From Sphingobacterium sp. UBA4616 (GTDB taxonomy: Bacteria > Bacteroidota > Bacteroidia > Sphingobacteriales > Sphingobacteriaceae): 64,000 nt of DNA. This document shows, piece after piece, positions 7,411-14,702 of the stretch. A program made the position numbers and the translations under genes. Location of the stretch: contig DGIS01000018.1 of NCBI GenBank assembly GCA_002386525.1, positions 100,012 through 164,011 on the forward strand. Reading direction: 5' to 3'. Each line of letters opens with the position of its first letter. Position 1 is the stretch's first letter. The notes under the pieces are model-generated. The model worked only from the letters and a program-made list of their open reading frames with translations, was not told where the DNA came from and did not search any database.

Positions 7411-8160
7411 ATGCAAATTCATGATGTCAAACCTAAGCAAACCAGGGTGTTTTCGGTATTGCATGCAGATAGCGATCTGCTTATGCGAAAAATAATTTCC
7501 AATGTTTTTTCTAACGAAGCATTTCAGCTGGATTCTGCTGCGAATGGAAAGGAAGCATTCGCTCTTTTGGAAGCGCGGGATTATCAGTATGATATTATCA
7601 TTACCGAAATGCATATGCAATATGCAAACGGGTATGAGATTATCAATAAGGTGATGAAAGAATCTCCTCGGACGCGGACAATTATCACATCGAACATGAG
7701 CTACCTTCATATCCGTGAAGGGCTGGAGATTGTGCGGGAAGACTGTTTTAAAAAGCCACTCGTGGTGGGCAAACTACTCGAGCGGGTGAAGCATATCATG
7801 GGGGGAGATCCGGAGGTCATTCCTGCACCTGAGATGTGCTACAAATCGACCGAGGTGAATCAAATAAGGTTGGAAACTTGTGATGAAGCGCAAGAACTAA
7901 TGGATGTGCCCGTATCAGGAAATGTACAAGATATAGTAAATGTGCAAGAGTTAGCTCCTGTATTGGAGCTTCTGGCAGAGCAGGATTTCGTTCATGTACA
8001 GGAGCGGTTGGATGCGCAAGAAGCTGTCATGAGTGAGCTTTTTGTGGCTGAATTTGTGGCGAAGGAAGAAACTTTAGCTATAGATGTCGCTACAGAGCCG
8101 CATGTTCTGCTTGCTTTTGAGCCGAAAGCACAGGTGACTTCAGGTAGAAGATGGTGGTAA
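7411..8160 (+). CDS. Degenerate receiver-domain protein with acidic tail
   Basis: A 249-residue protein. Residues about 11-130 follow the CheY fold (FSVLHADSDLLMRKIISNVF, NGKEAFALLEARDYQYDIII), but the phosphoacceptor position is Glu: IITEMHM puts E66 where Asp is expected. T93/S94 and K115-P116 are kept. Glu at this site often mimics the phosphorylated state, so this may be a constitutively 'on' or phosphorylation-independent partner. Residues about 131-249 form a tail rich in Val, Gln, Glu and Ala with repeated V-Q-E-L/V-Q-E-R segments, ending RRWW; no DNA-binding domain is seen. It is the first gene of a seven-gene run with very short gaps, 26 bases before the actin-like gene. A protein-interaction role in that machine is likely. 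Confidence 0.7.
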   Translation: MQIHDVKPKQTRVFSVLHADSDLLMRKIISNVFSNEAFQLDSAANGKEAFALLEARDYQYDIIITEMHMQYANGYEIINKVMKESPRTRTIITSNMSYLHIREGLEIVREDCFKKPLVVGKLLERVKHIMGGDPEVIPAPEMCYKSTEVNQIRLETCDEAQELMDVPVSGNVQDIVNVQELAPVLELLAEQDFVHVQERLDAQEAVMSELFVAEFVAKEETLAIDVATEPHVLLAFEPKAQVTSGRRWW

Positions 8161-8186
8161 AATAACGCTTATATACGAAAAATTAT

Positions 8187-9203
8187 ATGTATACAATACA
8201 GTCTTTCTCAAGCCTGATGCAGGCGACCAATTCACCATTGGTAAATACGGCCAACTCGCTATTGACGGGATTAAAAATAAGGATGGGCGAGCAATGGTAT
8301 ATATGTGGTAAATTGGCCCTAAACGAAGGGAACAGCCCAAGGAGGCCATTAAATGCATCTCCGGACTCATTGGAATGCCAATTGCTTTTTAAAGCAGCAA
8401 TTTTGTCGAGCGGTGTGAGTGCCAACACCCCGCTGATGGTTACCGTAGGCCTGCCCAATAGTACCTACCGCCTGTATCGGGAAACTGCAGAACAAACGCT
8501 TCGTGGAAAGCATATCATCCAGTCGGATCCTGGAGTGTATGGTGAGGAGGGATCTGGCACGTTGCCGATAGATGTTACACAGGTGGATGTATTGCCTGAG
8601 ATTGTGAGCTGTATGGTAGCCCTGCGCAGAGGTGAAAGCTGTGAAAGGGGTGCTTTTTTTATTTTTAGCTTTGGCTTTGGGACATTGGAAACAGGGTTGA
8701 GTACAGATGAGGGCGTGGTGGAAAATGCTATGGGAAGTGCTCCGGGGATGCATTATGCTGTTAATATACTACGCGAACAACTTCAGCAGACTCATGATTT
8801 ATCCTTCCAGAGCATGCAGCAACTTGATGAGGCTTTTCGAAATGGCTATCTCTATATCAACCGCAGAAAGTATGATTTGCAAGAATTGCGTAAAAAAGCT
8901 ATACAGACGTATTATGCTGAAATTGTTTCACCCGCTTTAGGAGAGGTGGTCAATGATAGAAACCTCGCTAAATCAAATCGCATATTTTTATGTGGGGGCG
9001 GTGCCCACTATGGCGATCTGATCGACTGCATTTTGGAAGAGTTTGGCGATATTGCAGGGGTTAAAATTGTCGAGCATCCAGAGTCGCTGGCTGTCAAGGG
9101 TTATCTGCTGAACTCCATGCGTTACATTCAGGATCAGTCCAAACTGCCGATGGGTATTGATATTGGGAATATCCAAACACGTGTAGCCCTAGCTGAAAAC
9201 TAA
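8187..9203 (+). CDS. Actin-like (ParM/StbA-type) protein, apparently circularly permuted
   Basis: A 338-residue member of the actin/Hsp70 ATPase fold. Landmarks in ParM order are a beta-strand plus YICGKLA (about 38-44), TVGLPNSTYRLY, a phosphate-2-like loop S161-F-G-F-G-T166-L-E168-T, and an adenosine motif IFLCGGGAHYGDLI (266-279) followed by E-S-L-A-V-K-G-Y. The phosphate-1 motif (G-x-D-x-G-N-x-x-T-R/K-V), normally the first ten residues, is missing from the N-terminus and appears at the very C-terminus as GIDIGNIQTRVALAEN (323-338). An in-frame stop at 8163-8165 excludes a longer N-terminus. The phosphate-2 Asp is replaced by Ser. It lies in the middle of the polysaccharide-type operon, three bases before the next gene. 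It may form filaments or an assembly platform at the membrane; ATPase activity is uncertain. Confidence 0.75.
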   Translation: MYTIQSFSSLMQATNSPLVNTANSLLTGLKIRMGEQWYICGKLALNEGNSPRRPLNASPDSLECQLLFKAAILSSGVSANTPLMVTVGLPNSTYRLYRETAEQTLRGKHIIQSDPGVYGEEGSGTLPIDVTQVDVLPEIVSCMVALRRGESCERGAFFIFSFGFGTLETGLSTDEGVVENAMGSAPGMHYAVNILREQLQQTHDLSFQSMQQLDEAFRNGYLYINRRKYDLQELRKKAIQTYYAEIVSPALGEVVNDRNLAKSNRIFLCGGGAHYGDLIDCILEEFGDIAGVKIVEHPESLAVKGYLLNSMRYIQDQSKLPMGIDIGNIQTRVALAEN

Positions 9204-9206
9204 GGT

Positions 9207-10286
9207 ATGACGGTAGACCAAACATTTATTGCAGTAATTCAGGGGATTGTGGTCACTTCCTTTATTGGAACTTTTGTTGCTTATGCAGTGATTATGATTC
9301 TTCGTTTTCGAACAGCAAAAGCACAGCGTCGTCAGGATAAGCTGGACCAGCTGATTGAAGATCGTATCTTGCCGCAGTTTATCCAGGAAATGGGCACAGA
9401 AAGTGTACAGGTGTCCATTGACCAGTCCGTTTTGGATGAGCTTGCGCTGATGGACAAAGGGAACCGTCAAACCCTAATTGATACCTTGATCCGGCTTCGA
9501 TGGCATGTGGCCGGAACAAATGCGCTGATGCTGCATCGCATTTATGTTTTACTTGGGCTGAATCTGGATTCGCTCCAAAAGATGAAATCGCGGAAATGGT
9601 ACCGCAATGTTCAGGGGTTACACGAACTGACGCTTATGGACTATGCGATTTCGGACATTGATATTCTCCGATTCAATCTGAGTGAAGTGTCTGAGCTGCG
9701 TTCTGCAGCCCGAAGCGCATTTATGCGTTTTAGTAAAAATGAACCTTTTCGCTTTTTTGATGAAGTTCGGGATCCATTGAGTATCTGGGAATTGATTGGA
9801 TTTTTTCGGATTCTCGAACAATCCCGCGATACGGTAAAATCAAACTTTGCAAATTGGATCCGTTATTCGCGCAATAAAACGGTTGTTATTTGTTGTATGA
9901 AGCTTGCGGCACACGAGCAGAGTGTGGAGGCTATCGATAGTATTGAAGGTTTGCTGAATGTGAACGATCATAGCTTGCGCTCGCATGCCATCAATGCGCT
10001 GGGACATTTAAGAGCTGTGCATACACAAGAAATACTGATAAAAATGTATCCTAATCAGCCGGTAGACTGCCAGTGCGAAATCCTGTTTTCACTTGGCATG
10101 TTCCGGACGCCACGAGCGATGGAATTTCTGACGGAACAATTTCAGTCGGCCTTTGATTTTGAAATCGAAAATCATGTTGCGGCAATACTCGCCCGGTTAG
10201 TTCGCAACAATCAATTGGTATGGAATCCGCTCAATTTGCCTTCCCGCAAACAGCGTATTCTAAACTATTATCTGCACGAACAATAA
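9207..10286 (+). CDS. Membrane-anchored HEAT-like repeat protein
   Basis: A 359-residue protein. One N-terminal transmembrane helix (about 10-33, VIQGIVVTSFIGTFVAYAVI) is followed by a basic segment (RFRTAKAQRRQDK), so the remainder is predicted to be cytoplasmic. Residues about 60-355 are all-helical; the region around 235-330 shows HEAT-like spacing (KLAAHEQSVEAIDSIEGLL, LRSHAINALGHLRAVHTQEI, CEILFSLGMFRTPRAMEFL). HEAT solenoids are protein-binding scaffolds. It starts three bases after the actin-like gene and ends ten bases before the GT2 synthase, suggesting it links the cytoplasmic actin-like and pseudo-receiver proteins to the membrane synthase. No enzymatic motif is seen. Confidence 0.7.
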   Translation: MTVDQTFIAVIQGIVVTSFIGTFVAYAVIMILRFRTAKAQRRQDKLDQLIEDRILPQFIQEMGTESVQVSIDQSVLDELALMDKGNRQTLIDTLIRLRWHVAGTNALMLHRIYVLLGLNLDSLQKMKSRKWYRNVQGLHELTLMDYAISDIDILRFNLSEVSELRSAARSAFMRFSKNEPFRFFDEVRDPLSIWELIGFFRILEQSRDTVKSNFANWIRYSRNKTVVICCMKLAAHEQSVEAIDSIEGLLNVNDHSLRSHAINALGHLRAVHTQEILIKMYPNQPVDCQCEILFSLGMFRTPRAMEFLTEQFQSAFDFEIENHVAAILARLVRNNQLVWNPLNLPSRKQRILNYYLHEQ

Positions 10287-10296
10287 CTTATACGAT

Positions 10297-11805
10297 ATGA
10301 TCCAAGACATAATTGACGTTTTCCAACTTTTTATATTTTCCTACAGTAGCCTGACCATGGTGATCTACGTCATCATGGCGGTGCTATCGTATAAGGGAAT
10401 TATGCTGTATAGGCGTAAAAATAGAGAGCATTATACGCAAAATGTGATTTCGAGTCCACTCTCGCCCGGGATTTCGGTCATTGCCCCGGCTTACAACGAG
10501 GGTTTGACGATCATAGATAATGTTTATGCGTTAATGCATCTGAATTATCCTTTGTACGAAGTCATTATTGTTAATGACGGTAGCACGGATGATACCTTGG
10601 AGAAGTTGGTGGCGCATTTTGAACTTAGGGAGGTAGATCTGCCCTACAATGAAAAGATCAAGACGAAAACTGTGAAGCGTTTTTTTCGCTCTACTGAGCG
10701 CGCTTATGAAAAGCTGCTAGTCATTGATAAGGCGAATGGAAAAGGCAAAGCAGACGCTTCGAATGCAGGTATCAATGCCTCAAAATTTGATTATTTTCTC
10801 TGTACAGATGTGGATTGCATTCTGCATGAAGATACTCTTTCCAGGCTTATGCGCCCCATTTTAGACGAAAAGAGCCGGAGCCGCTTAAAAGACATTCAGG
10901 TAATTCCCGATACGGGGTATATCCATGTGGAGAACAATCAACGCCGTGTCATTGCAGTGGGTGCACCCTTGCGAATGATCAATTCTTCTGAAGTGGATAA
11001 TGGTGTGATCACCCGTTTTAAACCGCCCCATAAGGTGCTCCCACGTTTTCAGGAGCTGGAATACATTCGGGCTTACCTGCTTTCTAAAATGGCTTGGAGT
11101 TCAATTAATTGTGTTCCAAATGTTTCGGGGGGACTTGGTCTTTTTGATAAACATATTGCGGTTAAGGTTGGTGGGTATGATCCACGTTCATTTGCGGAAG
11201 ACATTGATATGGTGACCCGCATGAGTGTTTATATGATACAGAATAATCACAAATATGCAATTCGCTATATTCCGGTCTCACTTTGTTGGACTGAAGGTCC
11301 CCAAACCTTACCGGTTTTTAGCCGGCAACGTGTACGCTGGGCACGGGGACTGATCCAGATCATGCTGCTTCATCGGCATGTTTTGTTTAATTTTAAATTT
11401 AAAAGGCTCGGTCTTATCGTCTTTCCTTACAACTTTTTATTTGAATTTTTGGCGCCTATATTCGAAGTATTGGGATTATTGTTTTACATCTATCTTATTG
11501 TTATCGGTGCGATTAATTGGGAAAATACATTTACATTACTGGCTTTTCTTTATATGTTTTCTGTACTGGTAAGTTCGATTGCTGTGCTGTGGGATCAATT
11601 AATTGAAAGGCATTATCGGAATACAGGTGAGGTGATTGGACTTTGCCTCACGGCATTTGCCGAGCCGTTTATTTATCATCCGCTCATCGTTTTTTTTAGT
11701 ATCAAAGGCTATATTCAGTCGATGTTCCGACAAAAGCTGGTATGGGGGAATATGCAGCGTAAAGGTTTTGCAAACCAAAAATCGACCGTCAAAAATCAAG
11801 TTTAA
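10297..11805 (+). CDS. Membrane processive family 2 glycosyltransferase (polysaccharide synthase)
   Basis: A 502-residue protein related to PgaC/IcaA, BcsA and hyaluronan-synthase type GT2 enzymes. It has an N-terminal transmembrane helix (about 10-32), the GT-A domain with SVIAPAYNEG and VNDGSTDDT, the metal-binding D171-V-D173, the catalytic F-A-E301-D302 and the processivity motif Q344-R-V-R-W348, then several C-terminal transmembrane helices (about 365-470). The motifs for a processive inverting synthase are complete. It would polymerise a nucleotide sugar at the inner membrane and push the chain outward. It is flanked by the HEAT-like protein and a TPR/outer-membrane barrel protein, the same pairing as PgaC with PgaA in poly-GlcNAc systems; the actual sugar is unknown. 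Confidence 0.85.
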   Translation: MIQDIIDVFQLFIFSYSSLTMVIYVIMAVLSYKGIMLYRRKNREHYTQNVISSPLSPGISVIAPAYNEGLTIIDNVYALMHLNYPLYEVIIVNDGSTDDTLEKLVAHFELREVDLPYNEKIKTKTVKRFFRSTERAYEKLLVIDKANGKGKADASNAGINASKFDYFLCTDVDCILHEDTLSRLMRPILDEKSRSRLKDIQVIPDTGYIHVENNQRRVIAVGAPLRMINSSEVDNGVITRFKPPHKVLPRFQELEYIRAYLLSKMAWSSINCVPNVSGGLGLFDKHIAVKVGGYDPRSFAEDIDMVTRMSVYMIQNNHKYAIRYIPVSLCWTEGPQTLPVFSRQRVRWARGLIQIMLLHRHVLFNFKFKRLGLIVFPYNFLFEFLAPIFEVLGLLFYIYLIVIGAINWENTFTLLAFLYMFSVLVSSIAVLWDQLIERHYRNTGEVIGLCLTAFAEPFIYHPLIVFFSIKGYIQSMFRQKLVWGNMQRKGFANQKSTVKNQV

Positions 11806-11811
11806 GCTACC

Positions 11812-14682
11812 ATGAATTTCCGTTATCCTATTTTTATTCTTTTGCTACTGTCGACTCAGTTGTTGCGAGCACAGACCTGGAATTCTGTACGTGCCGAAAA
11901 ATTGTACCAACAGGCTGTTATAGAAATTAAATCTTCCCAACAGCATAAGGCATTAAAGTCACTGGAAGATGCAATAAAGCTAAATCCGGCGCATATTGAT
12001 GCGCAGGTTCAACTTGCTCGTATTTATATGGCCCAGAAACGCTATGATCAGTCCATTCGTACGGCACAGCTGGTACTGCGCGCGTCGCCTGGATATGAAG
12101 ATGTATATTATTATATCATTGGTTCTTATTTATCGAAAAATAGACCTGGGGAAGCCTTGCGGTACGTCGAAATGGGATTGTCGCGTTTTGCTGCCAACAA
12201 AGATTTCGGAATCAAAAAGCTCAATATATTGGATATGCTCAAGCGCTATCAGGATGGAGACTCTTGGGCGGAGGTGCTTATGCGGCGGTTTCCGACTGAT
12301 CGGAACGTAAGGCTCGCCATGGCAGGGCATTATGAAGCAAAAGCGGACTGGTATAAAGGGAATAGAATGGATAATCTGGCCAATTCTTATTATGAAAAGG
12401 CGCTCGAGCTTGCACCAAAGAATACTGATCTCATTGAAAAAATGAACAACCTTGTATCTCAGGGTGGCGACTACGACGCTCGTATTGCCAGGGTAAATGC
12501 GCTATTGAACAGCGACAGTAAATCGTACAATGCGCTATTTCAAAAGCTCAGCCTATTACAGGAATCACATCGTTATGCTGAGGCTTTAGATGTGCTTCGC
12601 GTGATCTTACGCTATTATCCTAAAGATAAAAAAGCCCTTGACCTCAACAATAGTTTACGAAAAGAAGCCGCTGGTTATTATCAGAATACGGATACTTATG
12701 CGCTTTACCAGTCGATTTTGGATCAGAATCCGGGAGATCGCGAAGCCTTGGAAAAGGTAGTTGGCATTGCTGCTTCTCGTGGGGAGACGACGCAGGCGCT
12801 GTATTGGGTAGACCGTGCCTTACAACGAAATATAGGTGATCGTGTACTGCTACGTCGAAAAATGGATTTCGAATATCAGTTGCACCGTTATCAAGCCGCG
12901 GCAGATATTGCTGTTAAGCTTTATGGAAACAATAGCGATAAAGCTTTCCGGTCGGAAGCCATACAGATGATCAACGCCTGTGGTCATTATTACCTGCAAC
13001 AGCAACAAGCGGATAGCGCCATGGTTTACTATGATCGTACGCTTGGGCTGGAACCTAAGAATATGGCTGCTCTGCAAGGACGTATTTCGGCGCTCCTTGT
13101 TCAAAATAATATGGCGGAGGCCTTGCGGGAGCTGGACCAAGCGATCAGTTATTATCCCAACGATATCGATTTGCAGTTGAAAAAGGCCGGTTTTCTGGCG
13201 CAGTCCGGTAAAATACAACAAGCTGTGGCTTTAAGTGAAAAATTGTACGTCCGATATCCCGAGAATTCGAAACTTAAATCACTTTACCTGGAACAACAGT
13301 TGGCCGCAGCCAATGCCTGTATACTCGTTGAGGAGTACGGTGAAGCGGAAACGCATCTTCGCCAACTGCTGGGTGAAGATCCTGATAATAAAGAAGCCCT
13401 ACACTACCTGTCTAATATTCTTGACCTTAGACGACGCTATCCGGAAGCTTTGCTCGTTGTCCAGCGGTCCCTGCAAAGTTATCCGGGTGACCGTGACTTT
13501 CTTCAGAAGAAAGCTTCTATACTCTACAACAGTGCACAGTATATGGCAGCTGCTGAGGTTGCCACCATGCTTCGGACAGAATATCCCTACAATCAAAAAT
13601 ATCGTGGTATGGTACAGGACGCCTGGATGGCGGCTGGATTGGTTTTTCAAAAAAAGGCATTGGTCGATAGCGCGATTTTCTGTTACAACCGCGTGCTGGA
13701 GGGGAACCGGACAGATTCGCTCGCCCACATGAATAAAATAGGTCTGTTGATGGGAAAAGGAGATTTTGCGTATGCCCTGCGTTGTGTGGATACGGCGTTA
13801 CAGCGTTTTGAATATGCCGAACCTTTTCTACTAAAAAAGGTAATTGTACTTGATAGTTTAGGGCGATTTGCTGAGGCTGCTCAGTATGCCGACACCCTTT
13901 CCAAGCGCTTCGATCAGCGAAAACATAGGGAATATGCTGCTTTTTTGCGCAGTAAGACTATGCAGCACGCTTTTGGACTTTCTTTGCTGAACAGCTCCTT
14001 TTCGGGTGTTGATGATAATCCGGCGCCTCCTGCTTACCGTATTGCAACTTTATATTACACCCGTCGTTTGTCGCCAAAAATAAGTTATGGTGCACAGCTA
14101 TTATTCACAGGAAGGCAATCGGGTACGGGAATTATGGGCGAGGGAGACCTGACATATACGGCGAGTAAATTGCTTTACTGGAAGGCTTCGATCGGTATTT
14201 CCAACAATGTGTTGCTTCCTAAATATAGGTTAGCCTACTCGCTTTACCGGCAGTTGGGAAAAGGTTTTGAAGGGGAGATTGGTACTCGTTTTCTCGAAGT
14301 TGTGGAGGTCAAAGCTTTATCCCTTGTGGCGGGTGTGAGTAAAAGTTTTGCCCCTTTTCTGCTAAATGCAAGAATATTTGCCATCAAGGAAGAGAAGGAT
14401 TTTTACCTAGCTTTTCAGGCTGGCGCAAAATATGAGCTTACTGAGGCTGATTTATTACAGGCAAATTTTGGAATGGGAACGTCGCCTGATGACAGAAGCA
14501 GGCTTATTCTATTACCTGAATTGGGTGGTGTTATGAGCCGAAGTTTAGGGGCAGGGTATAGGCGTACGATAAACTATCGCACTTCCTTAGGTCTCAATGG
14601 TACTTATACGAGTCAAAAAATTGGTACGGCAACATTCCGTAATCAATATGATCTACTGTTGGCTTTACAGGTGAAATTTTAA
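11812..14682 (+). CDS. TPR-rich outer-membrane export protein with C-terminal YaiO-like beta-barrel
   Basis: A 956-residue secreted protein. A signal peptide covers about residues 1-20 (FILLLLSTQLLRAQ). Residues about 25-710 are a long series of tetratricopeptide repeats (for example ALKSLEDAIKLNPAHIDAQV, AEALDVLRVILRYYPKDKKA, AMVYYDRTLGLEPKNMAAL). Residues about 730-956 alternate like a beta-barrel and end in aromatic Phe (LLLALQVKF), typical of outer-membrane proteins, and resemble the YaiO-type barrel. The layout matches PgaA/AlgK-AlgE type exporters, where periplasmic TPRs guide the polymer to an outer-membrane pore. It lies six bases after the GT2 gene, so it is the likely exporter of that polymer. 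Confidence 0.82.
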   Translation: MNFRYPIFILLLLSTQLLRAQTWNSVRAEKLYQQAVIEIKSSQQHKALKSLEDAIKLNPAHIDAQVQLARIYMAQKRYDQSIRTAQLVLRASPGYEDVYYYIIGSYLSKNRPGEALRYVEMGLSRFAANKDFGIKKLNILDMLKRYQDGDSWAEVLMRRFPTDRNVRLAMAGHYEAKADWYKGNRMDNLANSYYEKALELAPKNTDLIEKMNNLVSQGGDYDARIARVNALLNSDSKSYNALFQKLSLLQESHRYAEALDVLRVILRYYPKDKKALDLNNSLRKEAAGYYQNTDTYALYQSILDQNPGDREALEKVVGIAASRGETTQALYWVDRALQRNIGDRVLLRRKMDFEYQLHRYQAAADIAVKLYGNNSDKAFRSEAIQMINACGHYYLQQQQADSAMVYYDRTLGLEPKNMAALQGRISALLVQNNMAEALRELDQAISYYPNDIDLQLKKAGFLAQSGKIQQAVALSEKLYVRYPENSKLKSLYLEQQLAAANACILVEEYGEAETHLRQLLGEDPDNKEALHYLSNILDLRRRYPEALLVVQRSLQSYPGDRDFLQKKASILYNSAQYMAAAEVATMLRTEYPYNQKYRGMVQDAWMAAGLVFQKKALVDSAIFCYNRVLEGNRTDSLAHMNKIGLLMGKGDFAYALRCVDTALQRFEYAEPFLLKKVIVLDSLGRFAEAAQYADTLSKRFDQRKHREYAAFLRSKTMQHAFGLSLLNSSFSGVDDNPAPPAYRIATLYYTRRLSPKISYGAQLLFTGRQSGTGIMGEGDLTYTASKLLYWKASIGISNNVLLPKYRLAYSLYRQLGKGFEGEIGTRFLEVVEVKALSLVAGVSKSFAPFLLNARIFAIKEEKDFYLAFQAGAKYELTEADLLQANFGMGTSPDDRSRLILLPELGGVMSRSLGAGYRRTINYRTSLGLNGTYTSQKIGTATFRNQYDLLLALQVKF

Positions 14683-14702
14683 CTCTAGCCGATAATTGAA
14701 CA

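Noticed and set aside
9150..9203. The C-terminal G-I-D-I-G-N motif of the actin-like protein as the start of a second, frameshifted gene
   Set aside because: The frame stops at 9201-9203 immediately after the motif and the next gene (9207) has an unrelated sequence, so it is not the head of another actin-like protein.
12850..13732. Long open frames on both strands inside the TPR gene
   Set aside because: They overlap a clear TPR protein, lack recognisable domains and ribosome-binding sites, and are explained by codon bias of the real gene.
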